Part shown: piece after piece, positions 22,776 to 33,715 of the stretch | Layout of the letters: each line of letters begins with the position of its first letter | Position numbering within the stretch: position 1 is the stretch's first letter | Source: Prostheceraeus crozeri | Taxonomy: Eukaryota > Platyhelminthes > Polycladida > Euryleptidae | Direction: 5' to 3' | NCBI GenBank assembly: GCA_907163375.1 | Contig: CAJQUW010001693.1 | Location: 33,822 to 97,821 of the forward strand | DNA length: 64,000 nt | Position numbers and translations under genes: made by a program | Notes under the pieces: generated by a model | Told to the model about the DNA's origin: nothing | Databases searched by the model: none | What the model saw: only the letters and a program-made list of their open reading frames with translations

Positions 22776-23417
22776 TTGATTTTCAGGAAAAATCATAGAG
22801 TTCGTATGGCGTTGAACGAAATAATTCCTTTCGTTCATACATACAACCCTAATAATCCAAGCATATTTCATAACATAATTCACCCAGTGGTTAATACTTT
22901 AAAGTCTTTTGGGAGTTTTGCCAATTGCCAATTCAAATCTTGTATGAGACAACCAAAGTCTTTGCTATCCATACTACGTAAAAATAAGCGAATTCAAATA
23001 AAAGGAGTAACTAAATGTAACCAAAGTCGTTGCAAATGCTGTAATCACATCGAGGTAGGAGATACGACTTCTTTCAAAAGTAAAGAGTTTTGTATTAGGT
23101 CTAACCTAACTTGTGGCTCTTCTAACCTTATTTATAAATTAACTTGTTTAGGTTGTAATGATTACTATATAGGCCAATCTGGTGATACCCTTCGCCATAG
23201 AGTTACTGTCCATCGACAACAGATTCAGGAAGCTAAATACTCTTACCTACCTGTAAGCAAGCACATAAGAAACTGCGCAGATAGCATGGACATTAAATTT
23301 TCAATCACTCCATTCTATAAAATGCCTTTGGGATCTACTAGGGTAGATCGTGAACACAAGGAGGCCATCTTCATTAACATCTACGAACCACCCCTCAACG
23401 CCATACGAACTCTATGA
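22776..23417 (+). CDS. PLE C-terminal fragment: CxC linker and GIY-YIG endonuclease
   Basis: An open frame of 213 codons. GVTKCNQSRCKCCNHIEVGD (around residues 77-96) is the cysteine-rich linker of Penelope-like proteins. NLIYKLTCLGCNDYYIGQSG followed by LRHRVTVHRQQI is the GIY-YIG nuclease core (the Y...YIGQ block with catalytic Arg and His), and PLGSTRVDREHKEAIFINIY carries the downstream Glu region. GIY-YIG nucleases nick target DNA during PLE insertion. No reverse transcriptase lies upstream, so this is a 5'-truncated remnant; its N-terminal codons come from the inverted repeat. It is closely similar in layout to the protein of copy C (24915-25595). Confidence 0.75.
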   Translation: MIFRKNHRVRMALNEIIPFVHTYNPNNPSIFHNIIHPVVNTLKSFGSFANCQFKSCMRQPKSLLSILRKNKRIQIKGVTKCNQSRCKCCNHIEVGDTTSFKSKEFCIRSNLTCGSSNLIYKLTCLGCNDYYIGQSGDTLRHRVTVHRQQIQEAKYSYLPVSKHIRNCADSMDIKFSITPFYKMPLGSTRVDREHKEAIFINIYEPPLNAIRTL

Positions 23418-23496
23418 TTTTTCCTGAAAATCAAGATATTTTGTTTATGAAGTCAGATTTCTGTTATATTATTTTTGTAGCAATAAATTCAAATCA

Positions 23497-23545
23497 CTTA
23501 CCGCCTTGAGAAGCCAGACTACTGGCAGAAACATGTCGGCGTGAG
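23497..23545 (+). ncRNA. Hammerhead-like ribozyme in right inverted repeat of PLE copy B
   Basis: Read 5' to 3': CTTACCGCC, TTGAGA, AGCCAG-ACTA-CTGGC, A, GAAAC-AT-GTC, GGCGTGAG. CTTAC-CGCC pairs with GGCG-TGAG to form stem I (one bulge), AGCCAG with CTGGC forms stem II, and AC with GT forms a two-pair stem III closing on the expected cleavage position after GTC (23537). The CUGANGA box reads CUUGAGA, a variant. Very short stem III and this topology are described for hammerheads of Penelope-like elements. Confidence 0.6.
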
Positions 23546-23603
23546 TCTAAGATCAGTAGTTTTTTTCAATTTTAATATTCATTTACATTTGCTTTGATTC
23601 ATT

Positions 23604-23606
<3 letters not shown>

Positions 23607-23694
<88 letters not shown>
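23607..23694. repeat. (TA)n microsatellite between PLE copies B and C
   Basis: About 88 bp of TA with one ATAAATA interruption. Copy B ends 29 bp to its left and copy C starts directly at its right edge. Confidence 0.95.
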
Positions 23695-23698
<4 letters not shown>

Positions 23699-23904
23699 AC
23701 CAAATTCCAAAGAAAAACTCGAAATATCTTATTCCCTGACCGGTTTCTACTCTTCATGTGGTTCATTCTCCTTTTGACAAAGGAGGGTCCTTCATTATTT
23801 TGAATAATTTCTTTTATGTGGATAGCATAAAAAAGGAGCACCTATCCGATGTGGCAGCATATGAAATAATCGATCAATACAACCCCTACTGAGCAATAAG
23901 AAAA

Positions 23905-24650
23905 GTGAAAGATCTATGTCTGAAATTTGAAAATAAGTGTCACTTTACAAGGAAAGAATTTGATTTCCTGACCAATTTTGACTACAGAATGACCTACCTA
24001 TATGGCCTTCCTATGATTCACAAATGTACTGATTATTTTAGGAACCTGAAAGTTGATAAGTATGGTTTTGTTAAAGTGAGCCCTCCTCCGAATTTGAAAT
24101 TTCGTCCAATCATTTCCAGCACATATGCTCCCACTAGTCATTTGAGCGCTTTAGTCGATGAAGTTTTAAAAGTTTTGGTTCATGAGGTCAAAAGTTATTG
24201 TAGAGACACGTATGACTTTATTGAAAAGATCAAGCAATATGACAATATCCAAGATGAAACTATGTTTCTGACATTCGATGTTGTTTCATTGTATACGAAT
24301 ATACCTAATGACTTAGGTATGGAGGCTGTCAATTTCTGGATTGATAAACGTGGTCATTTACTGTGTAGTCGTTTCACTAAAAACTTTCTGCTATCAGCAA
24401 TCAATCTGGTATTAAAAAACAATTACCTCCTTTTTAATGATTCATGCTTTCTACAGACATCAGGAACTGCTATGGGGACGAAAATGGCCCCAACTTATGC
24501 CATTTTAACAATGGGATTTTTGGAAGAAAATATGTACACAAGGCTAAAGAGCATTTACAGTGAAGATATAAGCAACCAAATAACGAATTCATGGATGCGC
24601 TATATTGATGATCTTTCATTGTTCGGGATGGAAGATATGGTGATATAAAT
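23905..24650 (+). CDS. PLE reverse transcriptase segment
   Basis: The frame contains YRMTYLYGLPMIHKC (RT1, YGLPKIHK-like), LKFRPIISSTYAPTSHLSAL (RT2, RPIISS), MFLTFDVVSLYTNIPND (RT3, catalytic FDVVSLYTNIP, about residues 115-131), LQTSGTAMGTKMAPTYA (RT4, the GTAMGTKMAP box, about 187-203) and SWMRYIDDLSLF (RT5, YIDD, about 229-240). These are the hallmark blocks of Penelope-like RTs, relatives of telomerase. Downstream, in the same element, IKFTIESENTSPNFLDVRI continues the palm/thumb (24687 onward). It acts in target-primed reverse transcription of the element RNA. Confidence 0.85.
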
Positions 24651-24686
24651 TTATTTAAAAGTGTCATAGATGATTTACATCCGCGG

Positions 24687-25640
24687 ATAAAATTCACAAT
24701 TGAAAGTGAAAATACCTCACCAAATTTTCTGGATGTTAGAATCTATAAAGAAATCGGTAAGATTGAAAGAGACATTCAACGCAAAATTACTGACGGCAGA
24801 AACTTTGTCCCTTATACATCAGCCCATCCCAAACATATTAAAAACAATATTCCCTTTTCTTTAGCGAAAAGAATTGAAGTAATTGTTTCCAAAGAAGAAA
24901 ATAACATCTCCGAATTGAATCGATTAAAATCCAGATTAGTTGACTTGAAATATCCATTGCCTTTAATTGGGCATTCCTTTTTTCGTGCTTCTAAGGAATC
25001 ACAGAAATCCGCTGTTAAAAGTGATAAGAATATCATTCCTTTTATAACAACATACAACATCAATAATCCGAGCATATTTAATGACACCATTATTCCAGTC
25101 TCTAACAGCCTCAAACTAATAGAAACTTTTAAAGATAAGACATTTACTCAGGCTTTCAGACAACCAAGGAATCTTTTGAGAATTTTGAACAAAAACAATA
25201 AGGGAACAATTAAAGGAATTACCCGCTGTAATGAATCCAGATGCGGATGTTGCGACAATATAATTGTTGGAAAAGAAATCAAATTTGTAACACAAAACAC
25301 AACAAAGAACTATACTATACGCAATAATTTAAACTGTACATCGAGTAATGTCATTTACGCCTTATTTTGCAACGGATGCAATAGATTCTACATTGGACAA
25401 ACTGGTGGGATGTTTCGTAAACGATTAACTTTGCATAAGCAACATATAAACAAAACTAATTATGCCATACTCCCTGTAAGTAAGCACATAGCATCATGCG
25501 CCATTAGTGAAACAAAGAAATTCAGAGCGGCTCCCATCTACCAATTACCGCCACAGTGTAGCAAGCTCTATCGGGAGATGAAAGAAGGTCATTAATTGCT
25601 ATGCTTAATCCCGAACTCAATAAGCAATAATTTCATTGTT
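24687..25640 (+). CDS. PLE thumb, linker and GIY-YIG endonuclease segment
   Basis: Follows the RT block with IKFTIESENTSPNFLDVRIY (FLD motif), YTSAHPKHIKNNIPFSLAKR (thumb), then ITRCNESRCGCCDNIIVG (cysteine linker), VIYALFCNGCNRFYIGQTGG and RKRLTLHKQHI (GIY-YIG core with Arg and His) and YREMKEGHLIAML near the end. The domain order RT-linker-GIY-YIG is that of canonical Penelope-like elements. Its linker and nuclease resemble those of copy B, so the two copies belong to related families, though their terminal repeats differ. Confidence 0.8.
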
Positions 25641-25687
25641 AATGCATGTCTTAATTTCTATGTTTGCATAATTTTGAAATACAAATC

Positions 25688-25732
25688 ATTCCCTTTGACA
25701 AGCTCACGAAGAGCAGAAACCGGTCAGGGAAT
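25688..25732 (+). ncRNA. Hammerhead-like ribozyme at the 3' end of PLE copy C
   Basis: ATTCCCT (25688-25694) pairs perfectly with AGGGAAT (25726-25732) as stem I. Between are TTGACA, AGCTC-ACGAA-GAGC (stem II), A, then GAAAC-CG-GTC, with predicted cleavage after 25725. The plan is the same as the copy-B motif (UUGAnA, stem II, AGAAAC, two bases, GUC) but with compensating changes in every stem. The left inverted copy (about 23735-23757, minus) keeps only the 3' core. Confidence 0.6.
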
Positions 25733-25771
25733 AAGAGATTTCGAGTTTTCCTTTGGAATTTGGTATTTTAT

Positions 25772-26349
25772 TTTTCAACTATTTTGTGCCTTTATTCAGT
25801 TTTATATATATATATACATTTTGCTATGCGACTGGAAGCTCTTCATGCCAGAGATGCACGAATGAGGAAAAATTTGTATCGGGTCTCGTATATAAAACAT
25901 ACCAACAACTCGCATTTCATTGTAAAACAGCCAATCACAAATAGAATAGTTCATATCGCTATATACCGATTACATACGAAAGTAAGTGAGATTTCGTATG
26001 AAAAACATGCCAGATTTCTGTAAACATACGAGAATCTCGTATCAAATGTCAGTTTCAAATTGTACGTGAATTTGGTATATATTTGCAAGTATTTTTCGTA
26101 TCCAGCGATTTACAGTGCAGTTCGCCGTTCATTTTAAATTTGAGCAAGAAAGTCAATTCTATCAATTCATTTTTCATTCACTTTGCGAGACGGTATCCGC
26201 ATGGCATCAGGGGATGGAGGCGGAGTCAATCATTTTTGCCCGGAGGCGGCTGACAGGCTCTACAGACCTGGTTTATGGTAATGCTAATCCAAGGTGCTGG
26301 TCGAGTTGTATGAGTAAAGGCGCTTGCCTTATCGACCTATCGAAGGAGA
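25772..26349. other. Stretch with CGTAT-rich sequence
   Basis: A short TA run at 25805-25815 follows PLE copy C. Between 25870 and 26105 the words CTCGTAT and CATACGA recur in both orientations, suggesting a decayed foldback element; a GATTTACAGTG near 26108-26118 resembles the MITE end at 7535. No coding signal. Confidence 0.3.
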
Positions 26350-27310
26350 ACAATAATAATAAGGGCTTTATTACCATAAATTGAAAATCGTAATTGCACA
26401 TAGGCACGTAAGCTGAAAAAGTCATTGAAATAAGTCATCTTTATGAAAGTATACCATGATCACAGACTTGGTGTGAATAATGCAAAATTTAAAGAAATCA
26501 CTCAGTACGTCTGGTGTAACCATCATCCCATTTTGCGGTTTTGATGAAGAACGAGTTCTGTCGTCGTGAAGTTCGTACCATCGGTAAAAGAATCCTTCCA
26601 GAAACTGCGACAGGTGGCAATTGAGGATTCAAGATATGAGAAGGAGATTTGACTTGCGAAAATAGCTTTAAGGCGGCACACTTTCTTCTGCTTGCAATAG
26701 ATTCGAATCCATGCCTTACACACTCTTTATAGTTACCTCCGCATAAGATGCGATGAAAACGGTTTTGAATTTTTCTAACCTTGAAGAATTTTCTTGGGAC
26801 AGTCCAACTAACAAGGGAGAACAGTACTCCAAAACCGAGCGCACAGTTGCATTATAGGCTGTTATCAATGATAATTCTGTGACGTTGTATTGTTTCAAAA
26901 CACGAATTGTAAATAATCTTCTTGCTGCAGTTCCGACAATGGAGTTGACTTGAGCATTCCAATTATTGCTTGAGTCAAAAATGACACCAAGAATTTTCAA
27001 TTCTTCAGCTACTGGAATATTCGGAAGATGGATAGGGATGAACTTGTCGATAAGAGACCGATGAACAATACTCATGGATATGATGAAACTAGGAAATAGG
27101 AGACTCATTCTAGGCAATCCAGAAAGTGGAAAACGATGTGAGTTTCCAAAAATGGCTGAGAGCTGCAGAAACACGACCAGCACACTAAGATGGTCACAAC
27201 CAATAATAAGACATGTATTGAAATGTAAACAGTTGTGGCTGATCATCATACAGGAAGATAAATGTATCCAAAAAGGCACCAATGAAGTCACACATCTACG
27301 TCCTCATCAT
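26350..27310 (-). mobile_element. 5'-truncated LINE fragment, minus strand
   Basis: Reading leftward: SIVHRSLIDKFIPIHLPNIP, LKILGVIFDSSNNWNAQVN, RRLFTIRVLKQYNVTELSLI and SVLEYCSPLLVGLSQENSSR (27075-26745), then after a frame change RILCGGNYKECVRHGFESIA, RRKCAALKLFSQVKSPSHIL and MVRTSRRQNSFF (about 26745-26530). These are the C-terminal part of a Jockey/CR1-type ORF2 (KILGV.fD, EYCSPL, RRK.AAL..F). The 3' end is marked by AATAAAGCCC plus a (TTA)n tail near 26351-26372, different from the (CTTA)n tail of the family at 13.6-19.2 kb. A different, equally dead LINE family. Confidence 0.7.
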
Positions 27311-27895
27311 TAAATTCCTCAAAATGTGGGATTGGAATATCCCATGAAACAAGAATAGTCACATCAGTAATTAAATCAAATAATTTCAGGTTTAAGGCAT
27401 TCGCTCACTTAATGGATATCATTCACGTTGGATGTCTTTAGTCAAGTGTGTAAACCAGAGGTAATCGTCGTTGAATTATTTCCCATCTTCTTCATAAGTC
27501 CATTTCATGCATTTCTGATGTGATCTTCGTCTCCGAATGATTTGACTGTGGCGAATATTATGATAACGATTTCGCAGATTTTTGATGTGAGGAATAACTA
27601 TCAGTCTTTGTAGTCAAAAACATCCAAGATATCTATCTCATTTCACGTAGTATTGCCGGTGTACATATTGTGCGTAATTGAGCTATAGTACAATGTGGAA
27701 AAGAGAAGGCAAAAATGTGTCCCGTAATGATGATTTCTCTATGCATGTGAAAGATATTTAAGAAATCTCAATCAGCGTATATCTACATGTGCATTCATAG
27801 CATTGCTGCCCGCTTTTTTCCTACATTGCTGCCCAGTCTATTTCAATTAATACAATAGTATACCTTTTTGCATTTTATATTGCCAAAACTGCATT
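27311..27895. other. Stretch without recognisable gene
   Basis: No coding or repeat signal recognised between the LINE fragment and the Crypton relic. Confidence 0.3.
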
Positions 27896-28667
27896 TTGAT
27901 ATCCGGAGCGACAACTGATGAATTGAACCGGATTACACATCCGTCAAGTGATAGATATATATCCGAGATCAGTGATAGCTTTTTGCAATACTTAAATGAG
28001 GAAAATTCTGAGGAAATAACACCTGACATAATACAAGAATTGAATAATCTAGAAAGAGAATGTGTACCACAATCATCACTAAAGCAAATGAACAGCGAAA
28101 TATCTCGTTTCACTAAATTCCTTTCCGATAAAAAGCTTTCAACTGAGATACTGAAAGTACCACCAGCCATTTTGGACACGTACTTGAGATATTATCATTC
28201 AAACTTGAGAACCAAAGATGGACAATTTTATGCTCCGAAAACGCTTATCTGTACTAGAGCTTCTATTCATCGATATTTCCAGTTAAATCGTCCTGCCGTC
28301 AAGATCATTGAAGATTCTATGTTTTGTCAATCAAACAGAATGTTGAAAACGATGATTGCTAAATTCAAAAATTCCTACTATTCTCCAGCAGGAAATCATT
28401 TTCAATATGATCTACTACTTTGGTCTACGTGGTCGAGAAACTCTTCCTCACTTGACGAAGGACAGTTTTGAGGTCAAAACCAGCTCCTCGGGCAGAAGGT
28501 TCTTGACAATAAATCATGAAATGCTATCGAAAAATCCAAAGGCCTCATTACGAGCTACAGAGTATGAAGACATCAAGCAGTATAGAATGTATGAAAACAA
28601 AGATTATAATGAATATAATAATAACAGAATTATAAGAATTAGAACAATTAGAATTGTTAAGAAATAA
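27896..28667 (+). pseudogene. Crypton-type tyrosine recombinase relic
   Basis: The frame reads MNSEISRFTKFLSDKKLSTE, ILKVPPAILDTYLRYYHSNL, RTKDGQFYAPKTLICTRASI, HRYFQLNRP and DSMFCQSNRMLKTMIAKFK. After a frame change and an apparent internal deletion near 28385 it continues FNMIYYFGLRGRETLPHLTK, DSFEV, GRRFLTI and EMLSKNPKASLRATEYEDIK..YRMYE. This matches the domain of Crypton recombinases that was domesticated in the animal ZMYM, QRICH1 and KCTD1 proteins (DUF3504): core-binding helices, then the F.LRGRE block with the first catalytic Arg. The catalytic C terminus, with the second Arg, His and Tyr, is missing; the frame runs into an A+T-rich repeat and stops at 28665-28667. Crypton transposon relic rather than a host gene, judging by the breaks. 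Confidence 0.65.
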
Positions 28668-30127
28668 AGGTAATATCTTTATTGTTGCCTTCAGAAATCT
28701 ATGTTTATGTTATACTGTTATGCGTGACAGGATTCCATCATAGATATTCAAAATGGCAAGAAAACTTTCACAGATTGCAGAGCCGCAGAGCTACGTAACT
28801 TTCTACCTTGAGGGCAGCCGATCGAACGAATAAATGTTGTATGAACTGAAACATTCAGTAAATTTCAAAACAATTTGAAAAGGGAAAATGAAATATACTT
28901 GTGATTAGCTGCCATTTTATCCAACATCAAGCATCATCAAAAGACCTAATTCATGTCACTCAGCATCAACGGAACTTCCTATTCAAGCATACAGCCAAAT
29001 CCGGAGCAAATACATACATAATTAAAAATTGATATTTTGATAATCATGAGTACATGCGTATATCAATTGAGTATTCATATCTGTTCTCATTTTCAACTGA
29101 GGGTGCAACTCAATATCAAGCAAGTATCTTTGCATTTTTTAATAGACTGTGTTTAGGCCTGCTATTTATTACTGGTAGACTGACTTAGACGAAATGTCAG
29201 TAATGTGTTAGAAGTGTTAACCTGCGAAAACAGGCGCAATATGCTGATTTTGTATCTAAAACACTTGATTTGTTTTTGTTTGATAATTCGCTCTTTCACA
29301 TTTGCGTCCACGAAAATGCTACAAAAAAGGCGCAAGAAAATGAATTAGGTATCAAATATTTGATTTGCCATGAGTCAATGTTGCCAACTCTCGCATTGTC
29401 GCTATCCTTTCCTTCGTTTGTAAGATGTCAATCTGTTGGATTAAATTGACCGCGGAAGTAATTGCATCGATTATACTGTTTCCAGCATTTTGAAAATTGT
29501 AAGATGCTTATAACTAAATTTATCAACATCATGAATTTTCACTGTTGTCCATATTAAAAATAGTATATTTAAGTGTCAGCGATTTGTAGTTGTTAAAGTA
29601 AGTGGTAAATTTTTGCGAGCAGGTTAATTTTTTCTCGCATTTTTTTTTGCTTGATGCAGGTAAAAAAATTTTAGTTAGATTATATTATAAGACATAATAC
29701 TCTCGGTGTCAGACGAAAAATGCTGGGATAGTGACCAGAACTTCAAGAAACAATCAAAAATACACTTTTCTGAATGAATGTCAGAGAACAAGAAGAATCA
29801 TAAATGTCTGTATGTTTCACATGCCCATAGCTATGAGAATTTTTGAAAATTTTCGATCAAATTAGCATATAAAGATTAAAGATTCATAAACTAAAGATTC
29901 AAATTGTCATACATTTAAATGAAATCATCAATCTGCTCGACTTCTTTACTTGCTGACAATCATTGTTTAAGACAACCCAGAGCTGCGAAAATTTTACGTA
30001 ACTTTCAATTTGCTCTGATCGAAATTTGTTGTACTCATTTGTTGCTGTATCAAAATCTACATACTAACTCATCTACAACACTACATGCACAGTGCACCGC
30101 TGAAGACTAAAGGGCGAAATGTTTGGT
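28668..30127. other. Stretch without recognisable gene
   Basis: No feature recognised. CATCTACAACACTACATGCACAG-like sequence near 30064 recurs near 31318 on the far side of the hAT element. Confidence 0.3.
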
Positions 30128-30135
30128 GTTCCCAC

Positions 30136-30855
30136 CAACTGCAGGGATGCGGAGTCGGAGTCGGAGTCCCGGAATCCTATCATTTTTGCTGGAGTCGGAG
30201 TCGGAATCCGGCCCATAACTAGACCCGAAATATAGTACAAACAAATTATTTATTCTCGTGCATAGCTGTCACTGTCTTGATATCAACTTTCTCCGTCAAA
30301 CAAAAGTACAGAGACACTGATGCATGCAAAGGTTGAAATAGTTGAGGGAAGGAACCGTGATAGTAAAACAGGATTGTCGCTTCACTCGGTGATTCAGTAG
30401 AGAAGACAAGCCTTCCTAGCCTCGATCACACCTACGCGCCAAAGGTCACATCAGAGACAAAAATGAAATACTAGTTTGTTTGAGAACATTGCTTCTTGCC
30501 CTCACATTAATCGTGTGTGATGGCTTCTCTAAAGCGCATATTAAAATCGAAGGTGTACTCATATTTTTGGAGAAGGATGGGGATTTTCCTGCCTGGTAGA
30601 GACTGGAGAAAAACCGTGTGAAGCACACATCAAGAAGATGGGAGGAGAAGATGGCAGCATACATCCAATTGAAAGCGACATTTGATAAACTTTCATCGAA
30701 AATGATTGATACAGCAATGATTACTAAAGATAGGTTCAGGTAAGCCTATAAAGATCTATGAAGTAGGTTACCAATTAATTTTTCAAAATCCAGGCTTTAT
30801 ATATTGGCCACCCGGAGTAGGAGTCCTATCAAAATGATAGGACTCCGCATCCCTG
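30136..30855. mobile_element. hAT-type non-autonomous element with (GGAGTC)n end and 8-bp target duplication
   Basis: Left end holds CAGGGATGCGGAGTCGGAGT (30142 onward, preceded by CAACTG); right end GGACTCCGCATCCCTG (30840-30855). The 15-bp CAGGGATGCGGAGTC is exactly inverted at the right. GTTCCCAC stands on both sides (30128-30135 and 30856-30863), a perfect 8-bp duplication as made by hAT transposases. Subterminal GGAGTC repeats are present. About 720 bp, no coding capacity. Confidence 0.75.
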
Positions 30856-31048
30856 GTTCCCACTGACTAGGATAATGAATAGACTGCGCACTCTCATCAC
30901 CAGATGAAGCCAGGGAAATCTACGGCCGCTGACCGGTCGATAATAAACGGCGACAACGGGAAACAGATGCAAGAAAGTTTATAGTAAGCACGCGTGAAGA
31001 GAAAACGGATCGTTCCTGAGATAATCACCCACCGAGTTTCACCAACAG

Positions 31049-31288
31049 GTATGAGTTTATTAAGCAAAGATGTTGTTAGTGGGTGTTCCTCTCACTACGC
31101 CTAAAGAAAGTTTACCTCCACTAATTGGGTTTTAGCTTTGCGTGCATAGTGTGCGATATGCATAGACAGTATGAGTTTATTAAGTAAAGATGTTGTTAGT
31201 GGGTGTTCATCTCACTACGCGTAAAGAAAGTTTACCTCCACTAATTGGGTTTTAGCTATGCATGCATAGTGTGCGATATGCATAGACC
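31049..31288 (+). repeat. 120-bp tandem duplication
   Basis: Two head-to-tail units of exactly 120 bp (31049-31168, 31169-31288), each starting GTATGAGTTTATTAAG and ending GTGCGATATGCATAGAC, differ at about five positions. No coding potential. The low divergence implies a recent duplication. Confidence 0.9.
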
Positions 31289-31553
31289 TACAAGAGGTCT
31301 GCTTACCTATAGCACTCAATCTACAACACTACTACACGTACACAGTGCATTCAGGTATGAACTTTAGCCAGTAGTGACCTCAAGGAGTACAGTGGACCAC
31401 GAAGTCACAATTGTCTGCATTTTTCACTTTTTGTACTGAGGATAGATATATCTATCGACCACTGGTGCCCATGAAAAATCATCATTTCTGACAATGATTC
31501 TGCATGTATACATCCAGTAGAGGTATATGGTTTATAGACCAAGGGATCCTCTG

Positions 31554-33013
31554 CAGGGTTGGAACAATTACACAAGTTTTTTTCAACTACAATTACAATT
31601 GCAATTATAATTATAATTACTCTGAAATCAAAATCTTCAATGACAATTACAGTTATAATTACAATTGCACGAATTTTATTCAATACAATTACAATTACAT
31701 GTGTGACTTTGCTATTACAATTGCAATTGCAATTACTTAAAAAGTTGTAATTAATTGCACAACTACAATTACAATTACATCGATTTTCCGAACAGTGTTG
31801 GGCAATTCTGAGTTAGCTGTCCAAAATTATTTCAAGTTTTAGTAAATTTGATTTTGAGTACAAGATAGAGAAAGTGGTGCAACCTAATTTCTATTGCAAT
31901 TGCACCGCTGCTACCTTCCGATGATCACTTTAAGGTGGAGCATACCAAAAACTATATCCTGATGAGCCATGATATGAGTCTTTCCTCGACGATACAGCTA
32001 CAGCAACCGCCAGAAACAGCATGAGTAGTCTGTCTCTGAGTCATCATTAACAGCAGGCAACTACTATGCTACGTTAGGTGTGCCTATTTCTAAAACCGGT
32101 GTTAACGCCCCAAAATAGGTTGCGCCATCTCCTCCTATAAGGATCATTCCATAGCCATGCAGTCATTCTCTACATGTATATTCTTTTATATCAAAGTTAG
32201 GCCTCACGTTTATTAGTACGCTGACCTCTCACCTGCGGCGTTTATTAGAGATTTGCGTAAATTATTAGAAGAAATATTAACATACAAATTCGAATATGCT
32301 CTTATTATGACATTTGTAATTTTGTATTTTCTGTTGTAGAGGCTTATTCTAAAAATTCGGTAAAAGCGCGGCAAAGAATCAGACCTACATGTATTTGTAG
32401 GCAACAATTGTACATGTGTATAAGAAATTGTAGGCTATACGTATGTGTATTTATAGGCCTGTATGAGCACTCAGCAGTAGTCTAAGCCTGCGGAACAACA
32501 CGTCATAAAATTGATACCAGGTCTGTGCTGATTGGTGCTGCTCTACTAGCTATCTCATACATGTCGGCCATAGTGCGCGAGAGCTAGGCTAGATGATTTC
32601 ACGAGTAAAAACAAGGATTAGCTAAGCAAAAGCTAAACAAGGATTTAGCTAGGTATAGGTCCTATGTTTTACGCGTTACTGTACCATATAACATATCATC
32701 ATACATGTACATCGTATGAGCAATCAACATGCCTAGTTGCCTACTATAGCCTATGTAGGAGGAGAATAATAGGGTCTGTAAAAAAGGACATTCAGATAGA
32801 TGAATTCACAAGATTTTATGTGTGGAAGCATGTCAAGATATAAAAACTTGAACAAAGCATTCCCTGAATTTTGTGGTTTGTCGAATCGAACAGACAAAAG
32901 TAATTGACGTGTAACTGACCGACACTTTTCTTAAGTTACAAATACAATTACATCATAAAAACTCAATTACAATTATAATTACAATTACAATTACTGCAAT
33001 TGTTCCAACCCTA
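31554..33013. mobile_element. hAT-type TIR element with TAATTAC-rich arms
   Basis: Left end CAGGGTTGGAACAATTACAC (31554), right end TGCAATTGTTCCAACCCTA (32995-33013); inverted match of about 15 bp. Flanks ATCCTCTG (31546-31553) and GTCCTCTG (33014-33021) form an 8-bp duplication with one mismatch. Inner arms at 31580-31790 and 32935-33000 are degenerate AATTAC/GTAATT arrays. A further hAT-like start CAGTGTTGGGCAATTCT at 31795 may mark a nested element. No transposase recognised in 1460 bp. Confidence 0.65.
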
Positions 33014-33715
33014 GTCCTCTGTATCCCCTCAGGTCTCAGAGGAAGCAGAAATTTTACCCATCTCCATGATGGTCCATGCGTGATAGCTATTTTCTTGAGA
33101 GATAAGTACCAACTTATCCTCTAAATCTGTGAAGGTAATATCCCATGATATGAAAAATGTCGCAGGGCAATATTTTTCATCCTTGCCCCCCCCCCTGGGA
33201 GTGCCAGATAAATTTTCATAAAAAAAAAATATTCGTAATTGAAGATCAGATTTATGACCTTTATCCTAGCCTAACTCGTCAGCGCGTAGCGCCCGCGCGA
33301 CGATCGGCTGATGCTTTGAACGGTTAGTATATCATTGATACTGAACCTTAAAAAAATCCTATGATATCAAAAATCCAAGATTTCTGTAGAAGACCTCAAA
33401 TTATGATGATTTATACATAGCCCATAGCATAGAACATTGAAGTATGTAAAACCATGAGATGATGACGAGCTTACGAGTCCAAAAATTGTGATGTTCTCAA
33501 TGCCTCAATGAATGCGAAGATGGACGGTGAAATACTCTTACCTCAACGGTATTACAGTTGCAAGAGCCTTAATTATGCAGTTAAGGCCGTCTAATTTGGA
33601 ATTAGAGATATATCAACGACTTTCATAGAAAGATGACAGGTGAAATATCGTCTGACAGACTTACTTACTCAGTAACAATGGTTATTGGGCAGTTGCCATA
33701 GATTAAGAGGATGAG
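33014..33715. other. Stretch without recognisable gene
   Basis: Contains a poly-C/poly-A patch (about 33186-33230) and a small CpG-rich patch (33277-33320). No ORF of note. Confidence 0.3.

Larger units (their letters stand above)
23696..25771 (+). mobile_element. Penelope-like element copy C with RT and GIY-YIG, inverted ends
   Basis: About 2.1 kb. A repeat of about 60 bp occurs inverted at the ends: ACCAAATTCCAAAGAAAAAC at 23699 and its counterpart ending GGAATTTGGTATTT at 25771; both include the CCCTGACCGGTTTC block that is part of a hammerhead-like motif. Inside, on the plus strand, are RT and endonuclease coding segments in the order expected of a Penelope-like protein. The copy carries a few breaks and lacks an obvious complete N terminus. 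It starts at the edge of a (TA)n tract, and a short TA run follows 34 bp beyond its right end (25805). Confidence 0.75.

Noticed and set aside
23599-23841. Minus-strand frame across the second (TA)n tract
   Set aside because: Same low-complexity artefact, joined to the antisense of a PLE end.
26716-27291. 191-codon minus frame as a single intact protein
   Set aside because: Only its second half matches LINE RT; the first part shows no homology and the LINE continues in another frame, so it is a LINE fragment, not a gene.
31405-31740. Ile/Tyr/Asn-rich frames on both strands
   Set aside because: Produced by the degenerate AATTAC array of a transposon arm.
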